A stretch of 64,000 nt of DNA, from contig NZ_FNCC01000003.1 of the NCBI RefSeq assembly GCF_900100955.1, positions 186,001 through 250,000 of the forward strand, given 5' to 3'. Position 1 is the first letter of the stretch. Every line of letters starts with the position of its first letter. The position numbers and the translations under genes are program-made. Shown one piece after another: positions 18,318-26,285 of this stretch. Below the pieces are notes generated by a model, which was given only the letters and a program-made list of their open reading frames with translations, had not been told where the DNA came from and did not search any database. The DNA comes from Lentzea fradiae (lineage in GTDB: Bacteria; Actinomycetota; Actinomycetes; Mycobacteriales; Pseudonocardiaceae).

Positions 18318-19589
18318 CTATCGGAGTCCGAGATGCTCCCTTAGCGTCGTACCCGTGTAGTCCTCCCGGAACACTCCCCGTTCCTGCAACAACGGCACGA
18401 CGGTGTCCGCGAACTCGTCCAGCCCGCCGGGCGTCACGTGCGGGACGAGGATGAAGCCGTCCGCAGCGTCGGCCTGCACGAGGTCGTTGATCTGCGTCGC
18501 GACGGTGTCCGCCGAGCCGATGAACGTCTGCCGGGCGCTGACGTCGATCACGAGGTCGCGGATCGAGAGGTTCTTCGCGGCGGCCCGCTCCCGCCACTCC
18601 CGCACGGTCTCCGCCGGGTCCTTGAACATCCGGACGCTCGCGCGGCCCTTCGCGATGGTGTTCTCCCCCGCCACCGGCTCCACGTCCGGCAGCGGTCCGT
18701 CCGGGTCGTACGCGCTGAGGTCGCGGTTCCACACCTGCTCCAGGAACCGGATCGCGGTCGCGCCGCTGACCTGCTGCCGCCGCACCACCGCCGCCTTCTC
18801 CTGGGCGTCCGCGTCCGTGTCGCCGAGGACGAACGTGGCGGCGGGCAGCACCACCAGCTGGTCGGACGTGCGGCCGTACTTCGGGAGCCTGTCCTTGACG
18901 TCGCGGTAGAACTTCTGTCCCGCCTCCAGGGTGCCGTGGCGGGAGAAGATCGCGTCGGCGGTGGCGGCGGCGAACTCCCTGCCCTCCTCGGAGTCACCGG
19001 CCTGGAGGATCACAGGACGGCCCTGAGGGGAATGCGGAACCCCGAAGGTTCCGCTGATGTCGAAGTGCTGGTCCTTGTGCTCGAACGGGCCGACGCCGGT
19101 GTCGAAGAGCTTCCAGGCCGTGCGCAGGAACGACTCGGCGCGCGTGTAGCGGTCCTCCTGCTTGAGGAACCCGCCGCGGCGGAAGTTCTCCCCGGTGAAC
19201 GCGTCCCACGACGTGACGACGTTCCACGCGGCACGTCCGTCGGACAGGTGGTCGAGCGAGGCGAACTGCCTGGCCACCTCGTACGGCTCGTTGAACGTCG
19301 AGTTGATCGTGCCGGCGAGCCCGAGCCGGTCGGTGACCGCGGCGAGCGCGGCGAGGACGGTGAACGTGTCGGGCCTGCCGACGACGTCGAGGTCGTAGAT
19401 CTTGCCGCCCTGCTCGCGCAGCCGCAGTCCCTCGGCGAGGAAGAAGAAGTCGAACTTCGCGCGCTCGGCGGTCTGTGCCAAGTGGACGAACGACTCGAAG
19501 TCGATGTGGCTGCCCGCCTGGGGATCGCTCCACACGGTCGTGTTGTTCACGCCGGGGAAGTGCGCGGCGAGGTGGATCTGCTTGGTCAT
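18318..19589 (-). CDS. NtaA/SnaA/DszA-family FMN-dependent monooxygenase
   Basis: This is a 423-residue luciferase-like monooxygenase of the long NtaA/SnaA/DszA type. It is recognised by HLAAHFPGVNNTTVWSDP near the N-terminus, NSTFNEPYEVARQFASLD and GRAAWNVVTSWD. It has the full family length. These two-component enzymes use reduced FMN and O2 to open or oxidise organosulfur, aminopolycarboxylate or sulfone substrates. AGGAG lies 6-7 nt before the ATG at 19589. With the second monooxygenase and the transporter it suggests use of an organosulfur source; the substrate is unknown. Confidence 0.9.
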   Translation of the reverse strand: MTKQIHLAAHFPGVNNTTVWSDPQAGSHIDFESFVHLAQTAERAKFDFFFLAEGLRLREQGGKIYDLDVVGRPDTFTVLAALAAVTDRLGLAGTINSTFNEPYEVARQFASLDHLSDGRAAWNVVTSWDAFTGENFRRGGFLKQEDRYTRAESFLRTAWKLFDTGVGPFEHKDQHFDISGTFGVPHSPQGRPVILQAGDSEEGREFAAATADAIFSRHGTLEAGQKFYRDVKDRLPKYGRTSDQLVVLPAATFVLGDTDADAQEKAAVVRRQQVSGATAIRFLEQVWNRDLSAYDPDGPLPDVEPVAGENTIAKGRASVRMFKDPAETVREWRERAAAKNLSIRDLVIDVSARQTFIGSADTVATQINDLVQADAADGFILVPHVTPGGLDEFADTVVPLLQERGVFREDYTGTTLREHLGLR

Positions 19590-19600
19590 CTCGCGCTCCT

Positions 19601-20446
19601 TCAGGCGAACTGGTTGGCAGGACGGGTGAGACCGAGGTGGCCGCGCAGGGTCGTGTGCTCGTACTCGGCGCGGAACAGGCCGCGCCGCCGGAGCTCGGGC
19701 ACGACCTCGCGGGTGACGTGCGTGAGGTCGCCGTGCAGGCGGAAGCCCGCGAACCCCTCGGCGTGCCAGGCCACCAGCTGGTCGATCGGCGTCGTGGCTT
19801 CGACGTCTCGGAACACGAGCTTGTCGGACTCCGACAGTTCGTCGGAGAACACGATGTCCCCCACCGGTTCCACGGCCGCGATCGGCGGATGTCCCTGCGG
19901 CGGGCGTGGTGTGATCGACGGGCCGCGCACGGAGAACCAGCGGCCCTCGAAGTCGATGTAGTGCAGCTTCTCGCGGTCGATGAACCGGCCGGTGGCGACG
20001 TCGCGGATCTCGGCGTCGTCCTCCCAGCTGTCCCACAGCCCGCGCAGCACCTCGGCGTAGTCGGCCGCCTCGTCCCACAGGCCGGTGAGGTCGTCGCGGC
20101 GGCCGAAGTGCCGTGCCACAGCGGGTTCCGGCGCGACCGCCAGCTGGACGCCCGCACGGCCCTTGCTCACGTGGTCGAGCGTCGCGATGGCCTTGGACAG
20201 GTGGAACGGCTCGGTGTGCGTGACCACCGCCGTCGGCACCAGCCCGATCCGCGAGGTGAGCGGCGCGATCCTGGCCGCCGTGAGCACGGCGTCGAGCCCC
20301 GGACGGCCGTCGAGAGCGTCGTCGAACGTCACGAAGTCGAGCTTGGCGTCCTCGGCCTCGCGCACGAGCCCGGCCCAGTGCCTCGCGCCGAACGCGTCGT
20401 CGCCGGTCGCCTGGAGCGCGACGGCGAGGTGCAGTCGTGTGCCCAC
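19601..20446 (-). CDS. Luciferase-like (LLM) flavin-dependent oxidoreductase
   Basis: This is a 281-residue bacterial-luciferase-like enzyme: LHLAVALQATGDD at the start, then DFVTFDDAL, RIGLVPTAVVTHTEPFHLSKAIATLDHVSKGRA. The frame is open further upstream. The GTG at 20446 is preferred because GAGAGGGGGACC precedes it and the family N-terminus begins here. It is 11 bp from the next monooxygenase gene, so both are co-transcribed. The family includes SsuD-type alkanesulfonate monooxygenases. The reaction here is probably oxidative desulfurisation, by context only. Confidence 0.87.
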   Translation of the reverse strand: MGTRLHLAVALQATGDDAFGARHWAGLVREAEDAKLDFVTFDDALDGRPGLDAVLTAARIAPLTSRIGLVPTAVVTHTEPFHLSKAIATLDHVSKGRAGVQLAVAPEPAVARHFGRRDDLTGLWDEAADYAEVLRGLWDSWEDDAEIRDVATGRFIDREKLHYIDFEGRWFSVRGPSITPRPPQGHPPIAAVEPVGDIVFSDELSESDKLVFRDVEATTPIDQLVAWHAEGFAGFRLHGDLTHVTREVVPELRRRGLFRAEYEHTTLRGHLGLTRPANQFA

Positions 20447-20589
20447 CGGTCCCCCTCTCTTCGGTTTTCTCGCATTCTGTGCGCGCGGCGGTGCCCTCCG
20501 CTGGGGCGGCCACTGGGTGGGAAAGACCGGCGGGACGGGAATATTTTCGCGCTTGCGCACCGCGGCCGACCGGTGTCACGATCTTGGGC

Positions 20590-20628
20590 ATGTCGACTCG
20601 AAGGGGCGGTAACGCCCTCGCGCTGTGA
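20590..20628 (+). CDS. 12-residue upstream ORF overlapping the DUF6745 gene
   Basis: ATG at 20590 opens MSTRRGGNALAL. Its stop overlaps the GTG of the next gene as GTGA (20625-20628). A CACGAT hexamer lies seven bases before the ATG, the spacing seen for leaderless starts elsewhere in the window. The tight overlap suggests translational coupling to the downstream gene. I do not recognise the peptide. Confidence 0.45.
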   Translation: MSTRRGGNALAL

Positions 20629-21620
20629 GCGCACCGGGCGGGCTCGAGGCCCGCTCTCCCGAACTGCTCCGCGAAGAATGGCTGGGCCATGCGCTGAGCA
20701 CCGCACCCGCAGACCGTCCCGCGGCCGAGAACGCCGTCGCGCGGCTCTACGCCGCCACCGGCAGGCCACCACCGCGGTTCGTCTGGGTGGACTCCCCGCT
20801 GGCGGCCACGAAGGTGTTGCCCACCAGCAAGGTCACGCGCATCGACCGGTCGTGGCAGACCGTCGGGGCGCAGATCGCGGCGCTGCTGTCCCGGTTGCGG
20901 CATCCGCCGCGGCGGGGTGACTGGAAGGGCGACCCACCGCGCACCACGCTGCACCGCGTCATCCGCGACGGCCTCGTTCCCGCGATCAACTCCACGATGC
21001 CCGCCTCGCCGGGCATCGGCTGGGCCGGTCAGCACGACGCGGACTGGCTCGCGGAGCTGCGCGCGCCCCGTGACCCGCTGGCCGGCGCCTGGGCGACGCT
21101 CGGGCGTTCGACCGGCTGGTGGTGGCCACGCGAGGACGTGTGCGTGCTGGCCGAACGGCCGGTCGAGCTGCACGTGGACGAGAACTCGTTGCCCCACAAC
21201 GACAACGGCCCGGCGATCACGTTCGCCGACGGCAGCCACGCCCATCTCTGGCACGGCAGGCCCGTGCCGCGGTGGGTGGTCGAGGAACCGGACCTGGTCC
21301 GGATCATGACCGAACGCCGGAGCGACGTGAAGCTGTGCGCGGCCGAACGCCTCGGCTGGGCCGGCTACGTCGAGCAGGCAGGACCACCGTTGCTCGGCAC
21401 GGCGCCCGACCCCGGCAACCCGGGCTGCGAGCTGCGGCTCTACGCCCTGTGGGAAGGCGTGAACCTGCTGGCCGTCGTCAACGGCTCGGCCGAGCGCGAC
21501 GGCACCCGCCGCCGCTACTGGCTGCCGGTGAGCCGGTGGGTGCGCGACCCGCTGAGCGCCGCCGCCTCGACCTACGGCCTGAACGCCTCCCAGTACGCCC
21601 AACTTCGACGACGCACCTGA
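20625..21620 (+). CDS. DUF6745-like protein
   Basis: The 331-residue cytoplasmic protein resembles the DUF6745 family. Its core contains LHVDENSLPHNDNGPAITFA followed by ADGSHAHLWHGRPVP. No catalytic motif or membrane segment is visible. Function is unknown. It starts with GTG overlapping the short upstream ORF, and is followed after 8 bp by another uncharacterised gene, so the three are probably co-expressed. The region is divergent from the monooxygenase operon, with 143 bp between the upstream ORF and that operon. Confidence 0.75.
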   Translation: MSAPGGLEARSPELLREEWLGHALSTAPADRPAAENAVARLYAATGRPPPRFVWVDSPLAATKVLPTSKVTRIDRSWQTVGAQIAALLSRLRHPPRRGDWKGDPPRTTLHRVIRDGLVPAINSTMPASPGIGWAGQHDADWLAELRAPRDPLAGAWATLGRSTGWWWPREDVCVLAERPVELHVDENSLPHNDNGPAITFADGSHAHLWHGRPVPRWVVEEPDLVRIMTERRSDVKLCAAERLGWAGYVEQAGPPLLGTAPDPGNPGCELRLYALWEGVNLLAVVNGSAERDGTRRRYWLPVSRWVRDPLSAAASTYGLNASQYAQLRRRT

Positions 21621-21628
21621 GAACCCAC

Positions 21629-22024
21629 ATGAACCTCGCTGAACTCGTCGACCGCACCAGCGTCGACACGCTCGACCACCTCGAGCGCCAGACCACCATC
21701 CCCGTCGTCGACGGCCTGCAGGCCCAGGGCGACCTGATCGTCATCCCGCTCTCGATGACCGGCCTCCCGGTGGGAGAGACCGCGAACCGGGAGGTCCCGC
21801 CCGAGGGCGTGCACCTCATCGCCGGGGCGAACGGCCGCAACCCGCACGTCCTCGTCGCCGACCCGCACACCTGCCGGTGGGCGCCCGGTGAGTTCTACCT
21901 GGCCCTGGTCGAGAACACCGGCCCCGTCTACCTGCTGCACCCCGAGCACGGCGGCACCGGCATCGCTCCGGGCCGGTGGATCGTCCGGCGGCAGTTCGAC
22001 GCCACGGGACCGGTCGCGGACTGA
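21629..22024 (+). CDS. Hypothetical protein downstream of DUF6745 gene
   Basis: The 131-residue soluble protein has GEFYLALVENTGPVYLLHPE and GTGIAPGRWIVRRQ near its C-terminus. These read as a beta-rich domain with no recognised catalytic residues. It follows the DUF6745 gene by 8 bp and is probably co-translated. I cannot assign a function. Confidence 0.75.
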   Translation: MNLAELVDRTSVDTLDHLERQTTIPVVDGLQAQGDLIVIPLSMTGLPVGETANREVPPEGVHLIAGANGRNPHVLVADPHTCRWAPGEFYLALVENTGPVYLLHPEHGGTGIAPGRWIVRRQFDATGPVAD

Positions 22025-22032
22025 GAACGTTG

Positions 22033-22060
22033 CCTTGACGTGCGCGTCAAGGTTTAGCGT
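22033..22060 (+). promoter_or_regulatory. MerR-type promoter with 20-bp palindrome
   Basis: CCTTGACGTGCGCGTCAAGG (22033-22052) is a perfect inverted repeat overlapping a TTGACG -35-like element. TAGCGT (22055-22060) lies seven bases before the MerR ATG. A dyad in the promoter core of the regulator's own gene is the normal MerR-family arrangement, and the transcript would be leaderless. Confidence 0.7.
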
Positions 22061-22067
22061 TCCCGTC

Positions 22068-22448
22068 ATGAGGATCGGCGAACTGGCCAGGCGAGCCGGG
22101 ACCACCACGCGTGCGCTGCGCTTCTACGAGTCCGAAGGGCTGCTGGAGGCGCGGCGCACGGCCAACGGCTACCGCGAGTACGGCGAGCACGACCTGCGGC
22201 TGGTGCGGGAGATCCAGTCGTTGCAGGCCGTCGGGCTGTCGTTGGAGGACACCCGGCCGTTCGTGGCGTGCCTGCGCGCGGGGCACGAGTCGGGCGACTC
22301 GTGCCCCGACTCGCGGGAGGTCTACCGGCGCAAGCTCGCCGACGTGGACGCCTGCCTGGAACGGCTGAACACCGTCCGGGAGTTCCTGCTGGCCAGACTC
22401 GCCTTCCAGGACCCGTGCCTAGTACCAGAGGAGACCCAGTGCAGCTGA
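22068..22448 (+). CDS. MerR-family transcriptional regulator
   Basis: The 126-residue protein has an N-terminal MerR winged helix (IGELARRAGTTTRALRFYES, EGLLEARRTANGYREYG) and a coiled-coil dimerisation helix. The short C-terminal part carries several cysteines (VACLRAG, DSCPDS, DACLERL, and two near the end). These could bind metal or respond to thiol state. It overlaps the thioredoxin gene by 10 bp, which points to regulation of a redox response. The sensed signal is unknown. Confidence 0.88.
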   Translation: MRIGELARRAGTTTRALRFYESEGLLEARRTANGYREYGEHDLRLVREIQSLQAVGLSLEDTRPFVACLRAGHESGDSCPDSREVYRRKLADVDACLERLNTVREFLLARLAFQDPCLVPEETQCS

Positions 22449-22747
22449 CCGACGGCACCTTCACCGAATGCACGAGAACCGGCACCGTGCTCGTCGAGTT
22501 CTGGGCGCAGTGGTGCGGACCGTGCCACATGCTCTCGCCCGTGCTCGACGAGATCGACCGCGAGCGCGACGACCTGACCGTGCTGCGGATCAACGCCGAC
22601 GAGAACACCGCGACGGCACGCGACCACCAGGTGATGTCGCTGCCGACGATGATCCTCTTCCGCGACGGCGTGCCGATCCGGCAGATCGTGGGAGCGCGTC
22701 CCAAGTCCAGGCTGATGGCGGAGCTGGACGACGCGCTCACCGCCTGA
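22439..22747 (+). CDS. Thioredoxin
   Basis: This 102-residue thioredoxin has the active site WCGPC (Cys26 and Cys29) and the cis-Pro motif SLPTMILF. It reduces protein disulfides using electrons from thioredoxin reductase. It starts with GTG (AGAGGAG just upstream) inside the end of the MerR gene, so the two are coupled. It is probably a stress-induced accessory thioredoxin under the MerR regulator. Confidence 0.93.
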   Translation: MQLTDGTFTECTRTGTVLVEFWAQWCGPCHMLSPVLDEIDRERDDLTVLRINADENTATARDHQVMSLPTMILFRDGVPIRQIVGARPKSRLMAELDDALTA

Positions 22748-22766
22748 TCCGCCTATCTTCTAGCAC

Positions 22767-24350
22767 ATGCTCGGTCTTGAACTCGTGGTCGTGCTGGGCG
22801 TGTGCATCCTCGCGAGCAGCGTCGCGGCCGGGCGGCTGCGCGTCGCCGCTCCGGTCCTGCTCGTCGCGTGCGGCGCGGCCCTCGGTTTCGTCCCGGTCTT
22901 CCACGAGGTCAGCCTGCCGCCGGAGGCGATGCTGCTGATCTTCCTCCCGGCGCTGCTGTACTGGGAGAGCCTCAACACCTCGTTGCGCGAGATCCGCACC
23001 AACCTGCGCCCCATCGTGCTGCTCAGCACGCTGCTGGTGCTCGCGACCGCGGCGGCGGTGGCGGCGGTCGCCCACGCGATGGGCCTCGGCTGGGGTCCCG
23101 CGTGGGTGCTGGGCGCGGCGCTCGCCCCCACCGACGCGACCGCCGTCGCGGCCATCGCGCGGGGCATGCCGCGCCGCACCACCACGATCCTGCGCGCCGA
23201 GTCGCTGATCAACGACGGCACGGCGCTCGTCATCTACGCCATCGCCGTCTCGATCACCGTGGGCGAGCAGGAGTTCAGCGCCGGCGTGATCAGCCTGCGG
23301 CTGCTGCTGTCCTACGCGGGCGGCGCGCTCGCGGGCCTGCTCGTGGCCTGGCTGGCCGTGCAGGTGCGCAAACGCCTCGACAACCCGTTGCAGGAGACGG
23401 TCACCAGCATCCTCACCCCGTTCGCCGCGTTCCTGCTCGCCGAGGCGGTCCACGGCTCCGGCGTGATCGCCGTGGTGACGTGCGGCCTGACGCTGGCCCG
23501 CGTCGGCCCGCGGCTGGTGCGCGCCGACACCCGCCAGGTGAGCTACGCGTTCTGGGGCGTCGCGACGTTCCTGCTGAACGCCTCGTTGTTCGTCCTCATC
23601 GGACTCCAGGCCAACGCCGCCGTCCGTTCGCTCGACAGCTCGGAGGTCCTCACCGCGTTCGGCGGCATCGGCCTCGTGGCGCTGACGGTGGCGGGCACCC
23701 GCCTGCTGTGGGGCTACACGACCCCGTACGTCATCAGGGCGGTGGACCGCCGCCCGCAGCAACGGCTCCGCCGCGTCGGCGCACGGCAGCGCCTGGCGTC
23801 GTCGGCCGTCAGCTTCCGCGGCGCCGTCTCACTGGCGGCCGCGCTGGCCGTGCCCGAGACGGTGGTGGACGGCGGGCCGTTCCCGTTCCGCGAGGAGATC
23901 ATCCTCATCACGTCCGGCGTCGTCGTGCTGACGCTGATCGTCCAGGCGGTCCTGCTGCCCACGATCATCCGCGTCGCACAGCTGCCGGAGGACACCGCGC
24001 TGGAGAAGGAGATCCAGCTGGCCCAGTCGACGGCGTCCGAAGAGGCTTTCGAGGCGCTGCCCGAACTGGCGGACAAGGTCGGTGCCTCGGACGTCGTCTA
24101 CAAGCGCGTGCGCGCCGAGTACGAGCACCACCTGGACGTCGTGCGGGGCAAGCAGGCGGGCGACGAGGAGGTGGCGCGGTCGGAGCTCGAGTACACCGCG
24201 CTACGGCTGGAGCTGATCGCGCACAAGCGGGCGACGGTCGTGCGGCTGCGCGACGAGGACGCGATCGACGACATCGTGCTGCGCACCATCCAGCGCAAGC
24301 TCGACGTCGAGGAGGTCCGGCTGGCCCGTCGCGAGGTCGAGGACGAGTAA
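22767..24350 (+). CDS. CPA1-family Na+/H+ antiporter
   Basis: The 527-residue protein has about 12 membrane segments in the first 410 residues. They include the CPA1 features FLPALLYWES and ALAPTDATAVAAIA, with RAESLINDGTA carrying the ion-binding Asp. A charged cytoplasmic helix of about 110 residues ends the protein. It exchanges Na+ or K+ for protons. TATCTT lies seven bases before the ATG, so the transcript is probably leaderless and independent of the thioredoxin gene. Confidence 0.92.
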   Translation: MLGLELVVVLGVCILASSVAAGRLRVAAPVLLVACGAALGFVPVFHEVSLPPEAMLLIFLPALLYWESLNTSLREIRTNLRPIVLLSTLLVLATAAAVAAVAHAMGLGWGPAWVLGAALAPTDATAVAAIARGMPRRTTTILRAESLINDGTALVIYAIAVSITVGEQEFSAGVISLRLLLSYAGGALAGLLVAWLAVQVRKRLDNPLQETVTSILTPFAAFLLAEAVHGSGVIAVVTCGLTLARVGPRLVRADTRQVSYAFWGVATFLLNASLFVLIGLQANAAVRSLDSSEVLTAFGGIGLVALTVAGTRLLWGYTTPYVIRAVDRRPQQRLRRVGARQRLASSAVSFRGAVSLAAALAVPETVVDGGPFPFREEIILITSGVVVLTLIVQAVLLPTIIRVAQLPEDTALEKEIQLAQSTASEEAFEALPELADKVGASDVVYKRVRAEYEHHLDVVRGKQAGDEEVARSELEYTALRLELIAHKRATVVRLRDEDAIDDIVLRTIQRKLDVEEVRLARREVEDE

Positions 24351-24413
24351 CCGGACGGTGCCCGCGCACCGTCCCCAGCTCCTAAGCACTCCGCCAGAGG
24401 TTCTGCCCCCTCC

Positions 24414-24601
24414 TCCCGCCACACACCCGCCCGCGTGTCACCCAGCCAGCGGTCCCCGCCTGCACTGCGTCACGTGGCTTGGGAACGCGGGGGCCCTACG
24501 TTTCCCTACATGGGACGTAGGGCCCCCGCGTACTACACGGGAAACACGAAAGAGAGTCGCGAGCGAGGTGGGGCGTTACGGACAGCAGTGCTGGAAGCGT
24601 G
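24414..24601 (+). repeat. Dispersed ~185-bp intergenic element, copy 1
   Basis: This lies between the convergent antiporter and sugar-binding-protein genes and can be aligned over its length with 54446-54628. The most conserved block is CGGGAAACACGAAAGAGAGT (24538-24557), identical in both copies. TTACGGACAG and AAGCGTG at the right end are also shared, as is a CACACCC-rich left end. No ORF is conserved between the copies. Confidence 0.8.
24485..24531. terminator. Perfect 17-bp hairpin within repeat copy 1
   Basis: ACGCGGGGGCCCTACGT (24485-24501) is the exact reverse complement of 24515-24531, with a 13-nt loop. Being symmetrical and placed between convergent genes it could terminate transcription from both sides. 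The equivalent part of copy 2 is changed to shorter palindromic pieces. Confidence 0.6.
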
Positions 24602-24602
24602 C

Positions 24603-25889
24603 TTAGTTGGCGACCTTCTTGGCCTCGTCGACCGCGGTCTGCCAGGCTTCTTCCGGCTTCTTGCCCTGCTCGACGGACTGGAGCGCCGGGCCGAACACGT
24701 CGTCCTGGATCTGCCCGTCGGCGGGACCCTTGTACTGCGCGGCCTTCACCTTCTGCACCTGCGCCGCGTACAGCGCGCCCGCCTTCACGTTGCCGAAGTA
24801 GGCGTTGACGCTCTCCAGCAGCGTCCTGTCCTCGATCGCGTCGAACTGGCTGGGGAACGTGCCCTTGGCCTGGAACGCCTTGATCTGCTGCTCGGGGGCG
24901 GTCAGCCAGGCGGCGAGCTTCGCGGCCTCGGTCGCGTTCTTGCCCTGCTTCGGCACGGTCAGGTACGAGCCGCCCCAGTTGCCGCCGCCGTCCGGGAACG
25001 AGTCCGCGACGGCCCACTTGCCCGCGTTCTCCGGCCCCGCCTGGGTCTCGATGACACCGAGCATCCACGACGGGCACGTCCTGGTGGCGAAGGTGCCGGC
25101 CTTGAACGCGTTGTTCCACTCGTCGCTGAAGGCGGCCAGCTTCGCCGACTGCCCCTTCTCCACGGCCGCGACGACGCGGTCCCAGTCGCCGCGGATGGCC
25201 GGGTTGGACTCGACCACGAGCTCGTCGGAGGTGTTGAAGTAGCCGACGTCGTGCTGGTTGTGCATGGCGTTGAAGATCTGGGAGGCGCTGTCGAACCACG
25301 CGACGCCCGGAACCTTCTTCACGAACTGGTCGCCCGCCGCGAAGTAGCTCTCCCACGAGGCGAAGAGCGGCCGGACGGCGTCCGGGCTGGACGGCAGACC
25401 GGCCCGTTCGAAGAGGTCCTGGCGGTAGCACATGGCGAGCGGGCCGATGTCCGTGCCGTAGCCGATCAGCTTGCCGTCCTTGGTGGTGGCCGCGTCGGCC
25501 TTCCACTTCAGCCAGCGGTCGGGCGTGACGTCGTCGGGGCCGATGTCGCCGAGGTCGCTGAACTTGTCGGCCTTCGCCATCAGCCGGCTCAGGTAGCCCT
25601 CCTCGACCGCCTCGATGTCGGCCAGGCCGGAGCCCTGCTCCAGTTTCGCGAAGAGGTTCTCGTGGTGCGGGCCGCCCTGGGCGGTCTTGCGCTGGGAGAT
25701 CTTGACGTCCGGGTTCGCCGCCTCGTACTCCTTGAAGAGCTCCTCGTACCCGAACTCGTTGAACGTGGCGATGGTCAGCTCGGTCTTGCCGTCGGCGGTC
25801 TCGCTCCCGGTCCCGGCCGTGCCGCAGGAGGCGACGGCTGCGGACACGGCAGCGAGAACCACCACGTTGCTCCAACGACGGAGACGCAC
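24603..25889 (-). CDS. Sugar ABC transporter substrate-binding lipoprotein (CebE-like)
   Basis: This 428-residue family 1 solute-binding protein has a lipobox VASC (Cys22) and a full bilobed domain (LTIATFNEFGYEELFKEYEAANPDV near the N-terminus in part, then GGNWGGSYLTVPKQG). It resembles extracellular binding proteins for cellobiose or other oligosaccharides. GTG start with AGAGGAG upstream. No permease or ATPase gene is adjacent, so it must use transporter subunits encoded elsewhere. The perfect CebR-type box in its promoter supports cello-oligosaccharide induction; chitobiose is an alternative because a chitinase lies in this window. Confidence 0.88.
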   Translation of the reverse strand: MRLRRWSNVVVLAAVSAAVASCGTAGTGSETADGKTELTIATFNEFGYEELFKEYEAANPDVKISQRKTAQGGPHHENLFAKLEQGSGLADIEAVEEGYLSRLMAKADKFSDLGDIGPDDVTPDRWLKWKADAATTKDGKLIGYGTDIGPLAMCYRQDLFERAGLPSSPDAVRPLFASWESYFAAGDQFVKKVPGVAWFDSASQIFNAMHNQHDVGYFNTSDELVVESNPAIRGDWDRVVAAVEKGQSAKLAAFSDEWNNAFKAGTFATRTCPSWMLGVIETQAGPENAGKWAVADSFPDGGGNWGGSYLTVPKQGKNATEAAKLAAWLTAPEQQIKAFQAKGTFPSQFDAIEDRTLLESVNAYFGNVKAGALYAAQVQKVKAAQYKGPADGQIQDDVFGPALQSVEQGKKPEEAWQTAVDEAKKVAN

Positions 25890-25920
25890 GGTGAAACTCC
25901 TCTGGCTGCGGCGGCGATTC

Positions 25921-25973
25921 TGGGAGCGCTCCCAGACGCCCGGAGTCTCATATCACCCATTAGGCGGTGTCAA
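25921..25973 (-). promoter_or_regulatory. CebR-type operator and promoter of the sugar-binding gene
   Basis: TGGGAGCGCTCCCA (25921-25934) is a perfect palindrome and matches the known CebR box of streptomycetes. On the minus strand TTGACA (25968-25973) and TATGAG (25947-25952) are 15 bp apart, so the operator sits just downstream of the -10. Repressor bound there would block transcription until cello-oligosaccharide is present. Confidence 0.75.
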
Positions 25974-26017
25974 GCAGGCCAACCTGTCGATTCCGCGTCA
26001 CCGTGACTGCCGGTTTC

Positions 26018-26031
26018 CGGGAACGCTCCCA
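26018..26031. promoter_or_regulatory. Second, degenerate CebR-like box
   Basis: CGGGAACGCTCCCA matches 12 of 14 positions of the perfect box about 97 bp away. It lies upstream of the -35 element. Two sites could allow looping or cooperative repression. Confidence 0.5.
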
Positions 26032-26285
26032 GAAGTGAGGACCCGTCACTTGGACTGGTTACGTCGGAATGGAGGTGGAGTCGCAGGTCAGTTCCCGCCA
26101 GGACGGTCGCCGACGGCCATCGCTTTGACACAAACGACCGCCGGACCCGCCACCAACCGTCTCAACAGGGACTACACCCTTGTTGCCGGGACGTGACGCG
26201 GTTGCCACCGTCGCGTTATCCGACCCGCGTTCACGCTGTTCACGTGCCGCGACCACCCAGTCACACAGCGCCTTCCGTCACAAAA
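26032..26285. other. Intergenic stretch with an imperfect dyad
   Basis: No convincing gene is seen between the sugar-binding gene's control region and the flavoprotein stop. Near 26163-26185 CAACAGGG and CCCTTGTTG form an imperfect inverted repeat that could end transcription from the flavoprotein gene. The reading frame across 26059-26256 has no family match or ribosome-binding site. Confidence 0.5.

Noticed and set aside
20447..20589. Leader peptide for the monooxygenase operon starting at the ATG near 20480 on the minus strand
   Set aside because: The frame runs out of phase through the downstream gene for many codons without a nearby stop, unlike a short leader ORF.
26059..26256. Minus-strand 65-residue open frame between the sugar-binding and flavoprotein genes
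   Set aside because: No Shine-Dalgarno, no leaderless -10 at the right spacing, no recognisable domain; the region is better read as regulatory or spacer DNA.
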